Source: Cronobacter sakazakii
Lineage (GTDB): Bacteria > Pseudomonadota > Gammaproteobacteria > Enterobacterales > Enterobacteriaceae
Direction of reading: 5' to 3'
Assembly (NCBI RefSeq): GCF_000982825.1
Contig: NZ_CP011047.1
Span: 2,852,001-2,916,000, forward strand
Length of the DNA: 64,000 bases
Both the position numbers and the translations under genes were made by a program. This document shows positions 35,992-45,476 of the stretch, one piece after another; position 1 is the stretch's first letter, and each line of letters begins with the position of its first letter. The notes below the pieces were generated by a model, which worked only from the letters and a program-made list of their open reading frames with translations, made no database searches and was not told the DNA's origin.

Positions 35992-36939
35992 TTAATGCTC
36001 GAACATGGCGGAGATAGATTCTTCGTTGCTGATACGACGAATCGCTTCGGCCAGCATACCGGAGAGGGTCAGCGTGCGCACATTCGGCAGCGCTTTGATC
36101 TCTTCAGACAGCGGGATAGTGTCGCAGACCACCACTTCATCAATCACGGAGTTGCGCAGATTATTCAGCGCGTTGCCGGAGAAAATCGGGTGGGTGGCGT
36201 AGGCGAAAACGCGTTTAGCGCCGCGCTCTTTCAGCGCTTCAGCCGCTTTGCACAGGGTGCCGCCGGTGTCGATCATGTCATCTACCAGTACGCAGTCGCG
36301 GCCTGCCACGTCACCGATGATGTGCATCACCTGAGAGACGTTAGCGCGCGGACGACGTTTGTCGATGATCGCCATGTCGGTATCGTTGAGCAGTTTTGCG
36401 ATGGCGCGAGCGCGCACCACGCCGCCGATGTCCGGAGAAACCACAATCGGGTTATCCAGGTTCTGCTGCAGCATATCTTCCAGCAGAATCGGGCTGCCGA
36501 AGACGTTATCTACCGGCACATCGAAGAAGCCCTGAATCTGTTCTGCGTGCAGGTCCACAGTGAGAACGCGGTCAACCCCTACGCTGGACAGGAAATCCGC
36601 CACCACTTTCGCGGTGATAGGCACACGCGCGGAACGCACGCGACGGTCCTGACGGGCATAACCAAAATAAGGGATAACGGCGGTAATACGGCCTGCGGAA
36701 GCGCGGCGCAGGGCGTCGACCATGACAACCAGTTCCATCAGGTTGTCGTTGGTGGGGGCACAAGTGGACTGGATGATGAAAATATCACCACCGCGTACAT
36801 TTTCATTAATTTGTACGCTGACTTCGCCGTCGCTAAAGCGACCGACAGCAGCGTCGCCGAGGGAAGTGTACAGGCGGTTGGCAATACGTTGTGCTAGTTC
36901 CGGGGTGGCGTTACCAGCAAAAAGCTTCATATCAGGCAC
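35992..36939 (-). CDS. prs: Ribose-phosphate pyrophosphokinase
   Basis: Makes PRPP from ribose-5-phosphate and ATP for purine, pyrimidine, His, Trp and NAD synthesis. The 315-residue protein has the ATP-binding flexible loop YFGYARQDRR, the catalytic VDLHAEQIQGFF and the PRPP-binding loop CVLVDDMIDTGGTL. It starts with GTG (VPDMKLFAGN), as does E. coli prs; the open frame upstream to 37134 is the leader and is not coding. The long leader overlaps the end of ispE. Confidence 0.98.
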   Translation of the reverse strand: MPDMKLFAGNATPELAQRIANRLYTSLGDAAVGRFSDGEVSVQINENVRGGDIFIIQSTCAPTNDNLMELVVMVDALRRASAGRITAVIPYFGYARQDRRVRSARVPITAKVVADFLSSVGVDRVLTVDLHAEQIQGFFDVPVDNVFGSPILLEDMLQQNLDNPIVVSPDIGGVVRARAIAKLLNDTDMAIIDKRRPRANVSQVMHIIGDVAGRDCVLVDDMIDTGGTLCKAAEALKERGAKRVFAYATHPIFSGNALNNLRNSVIDEVVVCDTIPLSEEIKALPNVRTLTLSGMLAEAIRRISNEESISAMFEH

Positions 36940-37066
36940 GAGAAGAACCTCAGGCATGCGTCCAGTGGTGGATGGCGGCGCCGCAAAACGCGACAGGAAG
37001 CAGGTTCGCCATCCAGGCGGTGTATTTAAAGAGCATGGCGCAACGTCTGGAACAGAGGTGACGTTG

Positions 37067-37933
37067 TCACCACGACTCAGTTTGCCCGGCGATGGCTTGC
37101 TGTAACGGGGAGTGGTTGACGCCTCGCGCAACAAAACCCTTCAGCCATTCCGGGGCTTTCTCAAGCACCCGGAGGGCCTCGGATTCGGTGTTAAATTCAG
37201 CAAACACACAAGCTCCGGTGCCGGTCAGGCGCGACGGCGCGTATTCTAACAGCCAGGAAAGCGCGGCATCAACCTCACGAAAACGTTTTCTTGCGATATG
37301 CTCGCAATCGTTGTGAAATTCACATTTCAGCAACGTTTCCATTGACCGGACGGGCGTATCGCGCGTGAGCTCCGGATCGCCGAAAATCACGGGTGTGGGA
37401 ATGCTCACGCCCGGGTGCGCCACCAGATACCATTTCTCTGCAGGGCTTGCAGGCGTCAGCAATTCGCCGACCCCTTCGGCGAAGGCCGCACGGCCGCGCA
37501 CGAACACCGGCACGTCGGCACCAAGTTGCACGCCAAGGCGCGCCAGTTCATCTTCGCTAAAGCCGGTCTGCCAGAGGTGATTGAGCGCCACCAGAACCGT
37601 CGCGGCGTTGGACGAACCGCCGCCGAGCCCGCCGCCCATCGGTAAACGTTTCTCCACGCCCAGATCGGCGCCCGCGCCTTCAGGCAGTCGTCCGGTTTCA
37701 CGAGCGCGCGCCATCAGAAGCCTTGCGGCGCGCATGATGAGATTGTCCTCTTGCGCCACGCCCTCAACGGGCGTCACCAGCCGAAGCTCGCCGTCCATGC
37801 GCGGCGTTATCAGCACCGTGTCGCCATAGTCGAGAAACTGAAACAGCGTCTGTAAATTGTGGTAGCCGTCGTTACGACGGCCCGTGATATATAAGAAAAG
37901 ATTAAGCTTCGCCGGGGAGGGCCAACGGGTCAT
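37067..37933 (-). CDS. ispE: 4-diphosphocytidyl-2-C-methyl-D-erythritol kinase
   Basis: GHMP kinase of the MEP isoprenoid pathway, phosphorylating CDP-ME at the 2-hydroxyl. The 288 residues carry the catalytic start PSPAKLNLFLYITGRR with the conserved Lys and the ATP loop PMGGGLGGGSSNAA. The start codon overlaps the lolB stop by one base (TAATG), so the two are translationally coupled. A PurR-like site lies inside the gene, in the position of the prs control region. Confidence 0.97.
   Translation of the reverse strand: MTRWPSPAKLNLFLYITGRRNDGYHNLQTLFQFLDYGDTVLITPRMDGELRLVTPVEGVAQEDNLIMRAARLLMARARETGRLPEGAGADLGVEKRLPMGGGLGGGSSNAATVLVALNHLWQTGFSEDELARLGVQLGADVPVFVRGRAAFAEGVGELLTPASPAEKWYLVAHPGVSIPTPVIFGDPELTRDTPVRSMETLLKCEFHNDCEHIARKRFREVDAALSWLLEYAPSRLTGTGACVFAEFNTESEALRVLEKAPEWLKGFVARGVNHSPLQQAIAGQTESW
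37277..37292 (-). promoter_or_regulatory. PurR-like operator within ispE, upstream of prs
   Basis: acgaaaacgttttctt agrees with the PurR consensus (acgaaaacgtttgcgt in this orientation) at 14 of 16 positions. It lies about 340 bp before the prs start. In E. coli prs is PurR-repressed and its promoter lies within the upstream gene, so this is a plausible functional site despite being coding sequence. Confidence 0.55.
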
Positions 37934-38556
37934 TATTTAACAATCCAGTTATCCATTTTGAGCTTGATGCGCTGGTCGCCTTCGTGCAGCTCCAGGTTAG
38001 AGGGCATCGCAGGCTGGGTTTTAGTGTCATAACCGCCATACACCACTTTCCAGGTTTTGCCGTTCTGGGTGTAATTCACTTCGCGTAAACGGTATTGATC
38101 GTCAAGCGAGTAGTCGGTCGCATCGCCCGGCAGGCCGACAATCCACTGGCGCAGACTATTGAGCGGAATCGGCATACCGGTCAGTTTGCCGATCATCTCC
38201 TCGGCGTCCGTGGCCTGATAGTGTTTGCCTTTGTTATCCACCAGTTCCACAGCACCCGGCTTCGCGTTCAGCTCAAGCTCGGTGCTGCCAAGCGGATTAG
38301 TGAGCAGCAGGCGATAGTTTTCTTTGCCGGTCTGCTGCCAGAAGAAACGCGCGTAGACTTTCTGCTGGTCGGAAAGATAGGCGAAAGCGCCGCGGGTCTG
38401 GAACTGCGCGAGGTTTTGCACCTGCTGTTGATGCTGTCGCCACTGGGGAGAGTCAGGGCTTTTGCCAGGGCCTTGCGGGGCATGGCTGACACAGGCGGTC
38501 AGCACCAGGCTCGCCAGCGGGGCGAGAGACCAAAAACGCACAGAAGAAATCGCCAT
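37933..38556 (-). CDS. lolB: Outer membrane lipoprotein LolB
   Basis: Receives lipoproteins from periplasmic LolA and inserts them in the outer membrane. The 207-residue precursor has a signal peptide ending with the lipobox LTAC (Cys22) and a mature domain with the conserved WQ-rich start and the protruding-loop region TNPLGSTELEL. I chose 38556 (MAISSVRFWSL) from the expected signal peptide length; the frame extends to 38601. First gene of lolB-ispE, divergent from hemA. Confidence 0.96.
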   Translation of the reverse strand: MAISSVRFWSLAPLASLVLTACVSHAPQGPGKSPDSPQWRQHQQQVQNLAQFQTRGAFAYLSDQQKVYARFFWQQTGKENYRLLLTNPLGSTELELNAKPGAVELVDNKGKHYQATDAEEMIGKLTGMPIPLNSLRQWIVGLPGDATDYSLDDQYRLREVNYTQNGKTWKVVYGGYDTKTQPAMPSNLELHEGDQRIKLKMDNWIVK

Positions 38557-38755
38557 AACAGGAACAAATCCTTGATGTTGATTGAGGTTATAACCCTTCA
38601 TGCTAGCGTCAGGGGCTGAGGGCGTCTATGGTCAAGTTGTCTTAAATCATGAATCTGTCTATTACTCCAAAAGAGGCGGTTCTCTTTTATTGACCTTACG
38701 CATCCTGTATGATGCGCACAGCAAACCTTATCAACGCTGGTACTATTCCCGCTCC

Positions 38756-40012
38756 ATGACCCTGTTAGCTCTCGGCATCAACCACAAGACGGCTCCTGTT
38801 TCGCTGCGAGAACGCGTGACGTTTTCGCCGGATACGCTCGACCAGGCGCTGGAAAGCCTGCTGTCGCAGCCGATGGTGCAGGGCGGTGTGGTGCTCTCGA
38901 CGTGCAACCGTACGGAGCTTTACCTGAGCGTTGAGGAACAGGACAATTTGCACGACAAGCTCGTGCGCTGGCTGTGCGATTATCACAATCTCGACGAAGA
39001 GGAAGTGCGCAACAGCCTCTACTGGCACCACGATAACGACGCCGTCAGCCATCTGATGCGCGTCGCCAGTGGTCTCGATTCGCTGGTGCTGGGCGAGCCG
39101 CAAATCTTAGGCCAGGTGAAAAAAGCCTTCGCCGATTCTGGTCGCGGCCACGCGAACGCCAGCGAGCTGGAACGCATGTTCCAGAAATCTTTCTCCGTCG
39201 CCAAACGCGTGCGTACTGAAACCGATATCGGCGCCAGCGCCGTGTCGGTGGCGTTTGCCGCCTGTACGCTGGCGCGGCAGATTTTCGAATCGCTCTCGAC
39301 GGTCACTGTGATGCTGGTCGGCGCGGGCGAAACCATCGAGCTTGCGGCCCGTCACCTGCGCGAACATAACGTGCAGAAAATGATCGTCGCCAACCGTACC
39401 CGCGAGCGCGCCCAGCGCCTGGCGGATGAAGTCGGCGCGGAGGTTATCGGGCTTGGCGATATTGACGAGCGCTTAAAAGACGCGGATATCATCATCAGCT
39501 CCACCGCAAGCCCGCTGCCGATTATCGGCAAAGGCATGATGGAACGCGCGTTGAAGGCCCGCCGCAACCAGCCGATGCTGCTGGTGGATATCGCCGTGCC
39601 GCGTGATGTCGAGCCGGAAGTAGGCAAGCTTGCCAACGCCTACCTTTACAGCGTTGACGATCTGCAGAGCATCATCCAGCACAACCTCGCGCAGCGTAAA
39701 GCCGCGGCGGTGCAGGCGGAGTCTATCGTCGAGCAAGAAGCCTGCGAATTTATGGCCTGGCTGCGCGCCCAGAGCGTCAGCGAGACCATCCGCGAGTATC
39801 GCGCCCAGGCCGAGCAGGTGCGCGAAGAGCTCACCAGCAAAGCCCTGGCGGCGCTGCGCACCGGCGGCGACGCCGAAGCCATCATGCAGGATCTGGCGCG
39901 CAAGCTGACCAACCGCCTGATCCACACCCCAACCAAATCTCTTCAGCAGGCTGCCCGTGACGGGGATGATGAACGCCTGCATATTCTGCGCAACAGCCTC
40001 GGGCTGGAGTAG
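38756..40012 (+). CDS. hemA: Glutamyl-tRNA reductase
   Basis: First committed enzyme of C5-pathway tetrapyrrole synthesis: NADPH-dependent reduction of Glu-tRNA(Glu) to glutamate-1-semialdehyde. The 418-residue protein has the catalytic Cys50 in STCNRTELY, the GEPQILGQVK motif and a Rossmann segment VMLVGAGETIELAARHL. The start at 38756 gives the canonical MTLLALGINHKTAPVSLRE. It heads the hemA-prfA-prmC series and lies divergent to lolB. Confidence 0.98.
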   Translation: MTLLALGINHKTAPVSLRERVTFSPDTLDQALESLLSQPMVQGGVVLSTCNRTELYLSVEEQDNLHDKLVRWLCDYHNLDEEEVRNSLYWHHDNDAVSHLMRVASGLDSLVLGEPQILGQVKKAFADSGRGHANASELERMFQKSFSVAKRVRTETDIGASAVSVAFAACTLARQIFESLSTVTVMLVGAGETIELAARHLREHNVQKMIVANRTRERAQRLADEVGAEVIGLGDIDERLKDADIIISSTASPLPIIGKGMMERALKARRNQPMLLVDIAVPRDVEPEVGKLANAYLYSVDDLQSIIQHNLAQRKAAAVQAESIVEQEACEFMAWLRAQSVSETIREYRAQAEQVREELTSKALAALRTGGDAEAIMQDLARKLTNRLIHTPTKSLQQAARDGDDERLHILRNSLGLE

Positions 40013-40049
40013 CACAACACAATTCTAATTACAGGGTGATCTACCGCCT

Positions 40050-41132
40050 ATGAAGCCTTCTATCGTTGCCAAACTGGAAGCCTTGCAGGAGCGTCATGAA
40101 GAAGTTCAGGCTCTGCTGGGCGATGCGGGTACGCTTGCCGATCAGGAGCGTTTTCGCGCACTGTCGCGCGAGTATGCCCAGCTGAGCGACGTTTCGCGCT
40201 GTTTCCTTGAATGGCGCCAGGTCCAGGAAGATATGGAAACCGCGCGCCTGATGCTAAGCGACCCGGAAATGCGCGATATGGCGCAGGACGAGCTGCTGGA
40301 AGCGAAGGCTAAAAGCGAAGCGCTGGAGCAGGAGCTTCAGCTTTTGCTGCTGCCGAAAGATCCTGACGATGAACGTAACGCGTTCGTGGAAGTGCGTGCG
40401 GGTACCGGCGGTGATGAAGCCGCGCTGTTCGCAGGCGATCTGTTCCGCATGTACAGCCGTTACGCTGAATCGCGCCGCTGGCGTGTGGAGATCATGAGCG
40501 CCAGCGAAGGCGAGCATGGCGGTTATAAAGAAGTCATCGCCAAAATCAGCGGCGAGGGCGTCTACGGGCGTCTCAAGTTTGAGTCCGGCGGGCATCGCGT
40601 ACAGCGCGTTCCGGCGACCGAATCTCAGGGGCGTATCCATACCTCCGCCTGCACCGTGGCGGTGATGCCGGAGCTGCCGGAAGCCGAACTGCCGGACATC
40701 AACCCGGCGGATCTGCGTATCGACACCTTCCGCTCCTCCGGCGCGGGCGGTCAGCACGTTAACACCACCGACTCCGCCATTCGTATCACCCACCTGCCGA
40801 CCGGCATTGTGGTGGAGTGCCAGGACGAGCGCTCACAGCACAAGAACAAAGCCAAAGCGCTGGCGGTGCTGGGCGCGCGCATTCACGCCGCCGAAGTGGC
40901 CAAACGCCAGCAGGCGGAAGCCTCCACGCGCCGCAACCTGCTCGGCAGCGGCGATCGCTCGGATCGCAACCGCACCTACAACTTCCCGCAGGGCCGCGTG
41001 ACCGATCACCGTATCAATCTGACGCTCTACCGTCTTGACGAAGTGATGGAAGGCAAACTGGACGCGCTCATCGAGCCGATTATCCAGGAGCATCAGGCCG
41101 ATCAGCTGGCGGCGCTGGCTGAGCAGGAGTAA
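40050..41132 (+). CDS. prfA: Peptide chain release factor 1
   Basis: Recognises UAA and UAG stop codons and triggers peptide release. The 360 residues include the PAT-type anticodon-like tripeptide in VPATESQGR and the catalytic GGQ in SSGAGGQHVN, whose Gln is methylated by PrmC encoded next. It lies 37 bp after hemA, and its stop codon overlaps the prmC start (TAATG). Confidence 0.99.
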   Translation: MKPSIVAKLEALQERHEEVQALLGDAGTLADQERFRALSREYAQLSDVSRCFLEWRQVQEDMETARLMLSDPEMRDMAQDELLEAKAKSEALEQELQLLLLPKDPDDERNAFVEVRAGTGGDEAALFAGDLFRMYSRYAESRRWRVEIMSASEGEHGGYKEVIAKISGEGVYGRLKFESGGHRVQRVPATESQGRIHTSACTVAVMPELPEAELPDINPADLRIDTFRSSGAGGQHVNTTDSAIRITHLPTGIVVECQDERSQHKNKAKALAVLGARIHAAEVAKRQQAEASTRRNLLGSGDRSDRNRTYNFPQGRVTDHRINLTLYRLDEVMEGKLDALIEPIIQEHQADQLAALAEQE

Positions 41133-41989
41133 TGGAATATCAGCAGTGGCTGAAACAGGCCATCGAACGTCTCACTGCAAGTGAATCTCCGCGCCGCGAC
41201 GCGGAGATCCTGCTGGCGTTTGTGACCGGCAGGACGCGCACATTTATCCTCGCCTTTGGCGAAAGCGCGCTGACTGACGATGAACTCACGCGGCTTGATG
41301 CGCTGCTGGCGCGTCGCGCCGCGGGCGAGCCGGTGGCGTATCTCATCGGCCAGCGTGAATTCTGGTCGTTGCCGCTGGAGGTTTCCCCGGCAACGCTTAT
41401 CCCCCGTCCCGATACCGAATGTCTGGTGGAGCAGGCGCTGGCGCGTCTGCCTGCCACGCCGTGCCGCATTCTCGATCTCGGCACCGGCACCGGCGCGATT
41501 GCGCTGGCGCTCGCCTCTGAGCGTCCTGACTGCCACGTCACCGCGCTGGATGTCATCCCGGAGGCTGTGGCGCTTGCGAAACGCAACGCACAGCGGCTCG
41601 GCATCGATAACGTCACGGTTTTGCAAAGCCACTGGTTTTCCGCACTGACGGACGCGCGTTTTTCGCTTATCGTCAGCAATCCGCCGTATATCGATGGCGA
41701 CGATCCGCATCTCTCGCAGGGCGACGTGCGTTTTGAGCCGAAAAGCGCGCTGGTGGCGGATAACGCGGGCCTGGCCGATCTTGAAACGCTGGTGACTGAG
41801 GCACGGCGATTTCTTGAGGATAACGGCTGGCTCATGCTGGAACATGGCTGGCAGCAGGGCGAGGCGGTGCGCGAACTTTTTACGCGCGCGGGCTATCAGG
41901 GTGTTGAAACCTGCCGCGATTATGGCGGTAATGAACGTCTGACGCTGGGACACTATCGCGACACACAGGATCGCAACACACAGGAGTAA
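41132..41989 (+). CDS. prmC: Release factor glutamine methyltransferase
   Basis: Methylates the GGQ glutamine of RF1 and RF2 with S-adenosylmethionine. The 285-residue enzyme has an N-terminal helical bundle, the SAM motif DLGTGTGAIALAL and the substrate glutamine motif NPPYID. It overlaps prfA by one base, so enzyme and substrate are translationally coupled. Confidence 0.98.
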   Translation: MEYQQWLKQAIERLTASESPRRDAEILLAFVTGRTRTFILAFGESALTDDELTRLDALLARRAAGEPVAYLIGQREFWSLPLEVSPATLIPRPDTECLVEQALARLPATPCRILDLGTGTGAIALALASERPDCHVTALDVIPEAVALAKRNAQRLGIDNVTVLQSHWFSALTDARFSLIVSNPPYIDGDDPHLSQGDVRFEPKSALVADNAGLADLETLVTEARRFLEDNGWLMLEHGWQQGEAVRELFTRAGYQGVETCRDYGGNERLTLGHYRDTQDRNTQE

Positions 41990-41995
41990 GGCAGC

Positions 41996-42391
41996 ATGGC
42001 CGCTTATTTTGCAGTAAAACACCTACATGTTCTGACGGTGGTGATTTCCATCAGTCTGTTTATTTTGCGCTACTGGTGGCAGTACCGCAGCTCGCCGATG
42101 TCCTCAAAGCGCTGGGTGCGCATTGTGCCGCATGTCAACGACACCGTATTGCTCGGCAGCGGCGTGGCGCTGGTACTCATCACGCATTTTTATCCTTTTA
42201 CCCCACAGGGCGCATGGCTGACTGAAAAGCTCTTTGGCGTTATCATCTACATCGTTTTAGGCTTTATCGCGCTCGGGCGTCGCCCGCGCAGCCAGCAGGT
42301 CCGCTGGATTGCCTTCCTGCTTGGGCTGGTGGTGCTTTACATCATCGTGAAACTCGCCACCACTAAAGTACCGCTATTGGGGTTGATATGA
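41996..42391 (+). CDS. sirB2: SirB2 family membrane protein
   Basis: 131-residue inner-membrane protein (YchQ/SirB2) with four hydrophobic segments and the conserved LHVLTVVISISLFILRY start. The molecular role is not established. It lies 6 bp after prmC and overlaps sirB1 by 4 bases (ATGA), so it is part of the same operon. Confidence 0.94.
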   Translation: MAAYFAVKHLHVLTVVISISLFILRYWWQYRSSPMSSKRWVRIVPHVNDTVLLGSGVALVLITHFYPFTPQGAWLTEKLFGVIIYIVLGFIALGRRPRSQQVRWIAFLLGLVVLYIIVKLATTKVPLLGLI

Positions 42392-43197
42392 AGTCGTTGG
42401 CCGATTTCCAGTTTAACAACGCGCCGCTCTGTGACGGCATGATTTTGGTTTCACAGCATATCCGCGACGATTTTCCGGTGCAGGACGTCTACGACCAGCT
42501 CGAAAGCCTGGTGCGTCTGGCCCGTGAAGAGATCTGCGAAGGTTCACATCAGGATACACAACTTGAGCGCCTGCTGGAGCTGTTTTACGGCGAGTGGGGC
42601 TTTAGCGACGCGCGCGGCGTTTACCGCCTGTCTGACGCGCTGTGGCTGGACAAAGTGCTGAAAAAACGCCAGGGCAGCGCGGTGTCGCTCGGGGCTATTC
42701 TGCTGTGGATAGCCGGGCGTCTTGATATTCCGCTGATGCCGGTCATTTTCCCGACGCAGCTGATTCTGCGCGCCGACTGGATGGATGGCGAAATGTGGCT
42801 CATCAACCCGTTTAACGGTGAAACGCTCGATGAACATACGCTTGAAGTCTGGCTTAAAGGCAACATCAGCCCGGTGGCTGAGCTTTATATGGATGACCTG
42901 GAAGAGTCTGAACACAGTCTCGTCATCCGCAAACTGCTCGACACGCTGAAATCGGCGCTGATGGAAGAGCGGCAGATGGAGCTCGCGCTGCGCGCCAGCG
43001 AAGCGCTGCTGGAGTTTAACCCGGAAGATCCGTATGAGATCCGCGACCGCGGACTGATTTACGCCCAGCTCGACTGCGAGCACGTGGCGCTCAATGATTT
43101 AAGCTATTTTGTGGAGCAGTGCCCGGAAGATCCGATTAGCGAGATGATTCGGGCGCAGATTAACTCGATTTCGCACAAGCAGATTACCCTGCACTAA
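42388..43197 (+). CDS. sirB1: SirB1 family protein (transglutaminase-like plus TPR)
   Basis: 269-residue cytosolic protein (YchA). The N-terminal two thirds are a degenerate transglutaminase-like domain (SirB1_N). The C-terminal part (~180-260) is TPR-like, with two helical repeats around RQMELALRASEALLEFNPEDPYE. No enzymatic activity has been shown for the family. It starts inside the sirB2 stop and is followed by kdsA after 40 bp. Confidence 0.94.
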   Translation: MKSLADFQFNNAPLCDGMILVSQHIRDDFPVQDVYDQLESLVRLAREEICEGSHQDTQLERLLELFYGEWGFSDARGVYRLSDALWLDKVLKKRQGSAVSLGAILLWIAGRLDIPLMPVIFPTQLILRADWMDGEMWLINPFNGETLDEHTLEVWLKGNISPVAELYMDDLEESEHSLVIRKLLDTLKSALMEERQMELALRASEALLEFNPEDPYEIRDRGLIYAQLDCEHVALNDLSYFVEQCPEDPISEMIRAQINSISHKQITLH

Positions 43198-43237
43198 GCG
43201 CGGCGTGTACCGATTTACACAGGATAAAGGCGACAAT

Positions 43238-44092
43238 ATGAAACAAAAAGTGGTTAGCATTGGCGACATCAACGTAGCGAACGATCTGCCGTTCGTACTG
43301 TTTGGCGGCATGAACGTGCTGGAATCGCGCGATCTGGCGATGCGCATCTGCGAGCACTACGTCACCGTGACCCAGAAGCTCGGCATTCCTTACGTTTTCA
43401 AAGCGTCTTTTGATAAAGCCAACCGCTCCTCTATTCACTCTTACCGCGGCCCGGGCCTCGAAGAAGGGATGAAAATCTTTCAGGAGCTGAAGCAGACCTT
43501 TGGCGTGAAAATTATCACCGATGTCCACACCGCCGAGCAGGCACAGCCGGTTGCGGATGTCGTGGACGTTATCCAGCTGCCGGCCTTCCTGGCGCGCCAG
43601 ACCGATCTGGTTGAAGCGATGGCGAAAACCGGCGCGGTCATCAACGTGAAAAAACCGCAGTTCATCAGCCCGGGGCAGATCGGCAATATCGTCGATAAAT
43701 TCAAAGAGGGCGGCAACGAGCAGGTTATTCTGTGCGATCGCGGCACCAACTTTGGTTATGACAACCTGGTGGTCGACATGCTGGGCTTTGGCGTGATGAA
43801 GAAAGTCTCCGGCAACGCGCCGGTGATTTTTGACGTGACCCACGCGCTGCAGTGCCGCGACCCGTTTGGCGCCGCGTCCAGCGGTCGTCGCGCCCAGGTG
43901 ACGGAACTTGCCCGCGCCGGTATGGCAACCGGCCTCGCAGGACTCTTTATCGAAGCGCACCCGGACCCGGAAAACGCGAAATGCGACGGCCCGTCCGCGT
44001 TGCCGCTGGCGAAGCTGGAAGCGTTCCTCACGCAGATCAAAGCGATCGACGATCTGGTGAAAAGCTTCCCGGAACTTGATACCGAGCATTAA
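43238..44092 (+). CDS. kdsA: 3-deoxy-8-phosphooctulonate synthase
   Basis: Condenses PEP with arabinose-5-phosphate to Kdo-8-phosphate for lipopolysaccharide core synthesis. The 284-residue TIM barrel has the family segments KASFDKANRSS and VIFDVTHALQ. The start at 43238 (MKQKVVSIGDINV) is preceded by ggataaagg; an upstream ATG at 43205 would add eleven residues. Last gene of the hemA-to-kdsA series, closed by a strong terminator. Confidence 0.98.
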   Translation: MKQKVVSIGDINVANDLPFVLFGGMNVLESRDLAMRICEHYVTVTQKLGIPYVFKASFDKANRSSIHSYRGPGLEEGMKIFQELKQTFGVKIITDVHTAEQAQPVADVVDVIQLPAFLARQTDLVEAMAKTGAVINVKKPQFISPGQIGNIVDKFKEGGNEQVILCDRGTNFGYDNLVVDMLGFGVMKKVSGNAPVIFDVTHALQCRDPFGAASSGRRAQVTELARAGMATGLAGLFIEAHPDPENAKCDGPSALPLAKLEAFLTQIKAIDDLVKSFPELDTEH

Positions 44093-44111
44093 TCGGCCCG
44101 GTCGTAAAAAG

Positions 44112-44137
44112 AAAACCCCGCGATGCGGGGTTTTTTT
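44112..44137 (+). terminator. Terminator of kdsA
   Basis: aaaaccccgc and gcggggtttt surround a short loop, followed by seven T, 20 bp past the stop codon. Confidence 0.9.
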
Positions 44138-44178
44138 ATGGGCGTGCGGCGTGCCGCTCAGAGGGGTTAATGTCATAT

Positions 44179-44330
44179 GGCGGGTGCGCAGGCTTATCCG
44201 CCCTACGAAAACATATTTAGCCTCTTATCGTAGGGTGGGTAAGCGCAGCGCACCCACCGCCAGGAGCAGAAACCACACGTAGGGTGGGTAAGCAACGCGC
44301 ACTCACCATTCCAGCGCAGCGCGCCCACCA
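44179..44330. repeat. REP-like repeat cluster between kdsA and chaA
   Basis: One inverted-orientation unit (44179-44206, ending ttatccgccctac) is followed by two direct units starting gtagggtgggtaagc (44229-44257 and 44279-44307) and a partial copy (44313-44330). Opposite units can fold into a long hairpin. The same unit recurs at 50988-51173 and 51407-51482. The cluster fills the space between the 3' ends of kdsA and chaA. Confidence 0.85.
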
Positions 44331-44336
44331 AAAACT

Positions 44337-45440
44337 CTACGCAAAAATCGTCATCAAATACGCCGCAAACAGCGCCAGATGCGCACTGCCGTTCAACACA
44401 TTCGTGCGCCCGGTGGAGAACGAAATCTGACACAGCATCAACGCCGCGAGCATCACCACCATTTCCGGCGCGCCGAGCGCAAACTGCAAATCGTTGCCGG
44501 TCAGAATCGCGATAATCGTCACGGTCGGCACGGTCAGTGAAATAGTCGCCAGCACCGAGCCGAAAAAGAGATTCATCGCGCGCTGCACCTGATTATTCAG
44601 CACCGCTTTCAGCGCGCCCAGGCCTTCCGGCGAGAGGATCAGCAGCGCCACCAGGAACCCTGTGAACGACACCGGCGCGTTAAGGTGGCTTAACAGCGCT
44701 TCAAGTGGGTTCGCGTTCATTTTGGTCACTGCGATCACCGCGACCAGATGCACAATCAGCCACACCGCGTGCCACAGGCTGCTGTGCGCCGACGGCTTAC
44801 CGTGGTGCGGATCGTCGTCATCGCTCTCGTCTTCATGCTCATAAACAAACAGGCTCTGGTGCGTTTTGGTCTGGATCAGCAAAAACACGCCATACATTGC
44901 GGCGGAAATCATCGCCACCAAAAGCGACTGGCCGGTAGAAAAGTTACCGCCCGGCAGCGCCATCGGAAACACCAGCACAATCACCGCCAGTGGGAAAAGG
45001 GCGATCAGATACTGTTTAATCCCGAAAAGATTTACATATTGCGTGGCGAATTTACGCCCGCCGAGCAGCAGCGCCACGCCCACCAGGCCGCCGCTGACAA
45101 TCATAATGATCGAATAAAGCGTATCGCGCATCAGCGTCGGCGCGGCATCGCCCGTCGCCATGAGCGCGGAGATCAGGCTTACTTCAAGGATAACGACTGA
45201 AAGACTCAGAATCAGCGATCCATACGGCTCGCCGAGGCGATGCGCCAGTACATCCGCGTGGCGCACCACGCTAAACGCGCTGCTCAGAATCGCGACCAGC
45301 GCCAGCGCGTTGATGCCGATAATCACTGGCAGCGACTGGCTGGAACCCCAGAACGCCAGCACCGCCAGCGCTAATACCGGGAAAATGAGAGAAGACTCCT
45401 TATGGCGGGTCTTCACCGCCTCATGGTTTGTTTTTGTCAC
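44337..45440 (-). CDS. chaA: Sodium-potassium/proton antiporter ChaA
   Basis: Inner-membrane CaCA-family antiporter exporting Na+, K+ (and Ca2+) against protons at alkaline pH. The 367 residues form about eleven membrane segments in two halves carrying the alpha-repeat motifs (GEPYGSLILSLSVVILEVSLI and SPEGLGALKAVLNN), joined by a strongly acidic/histidine-rich loop YEHEDESDDDDPHHGK. It appears to use a GTG start at 45440. It is divergent from chaB, as in E. coli. Confidence 0.96.
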   Translation of the reverse strand: MTKTNHEAVKTRHKESSLIFPVLALAVLAFWGSSQSLPVIIGINALALVAILSSAFSVVRHADVLAHRLGEPYGSLILSLSVVILEVSLISALMATGDAAPTLMRDTLYSIIMIVSGGLVGVALLLGGRKFATQYVNLFGIKQYLIALFPLAVIVLVFPMALPGGNFSTGQSLLVAMISAAMYGVFLLIQTKTHQSLFVYEHEDESDDDDPHHGKPSAHSSLWHAVWLIVHLVAVIAVTKMNANPLEALLSHLNAPVSFTGFLVALLILSPEGLGALKAVLNNQVQRAMNLFFGSVLATISLTVPTVTIIAILTGNDLQFALGAPEMVVMLAALMLCQISFSTGRTNVLNGSAHLALFAAYLMTIFA

Positions 45441-45463
45441 GTTAATTCTCCAGAGAAGCAGGT

Positions 45464-45476
45464 GATAATCATTATA
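45464..45476 (-). promoter_or_regulatory. Possible Fur-like hexamer pair upstream of chaA
   Basis: gataatcattata (45464-45476) matches 12 of 13 bases of the inner Fur consensus half, but the outer hexamer is poor (14 of 19 overall). It lies about 25 bp before the chaA start. AT-rich promoter DNA can mimic this. Confidence 0.25.

Noticed and set aside
44179..44330. CRISPR-like array
   Set aside because: Units alternate in orientation and are palindromic with no constant spacer length; they are REP-like, and no cas genes are present.
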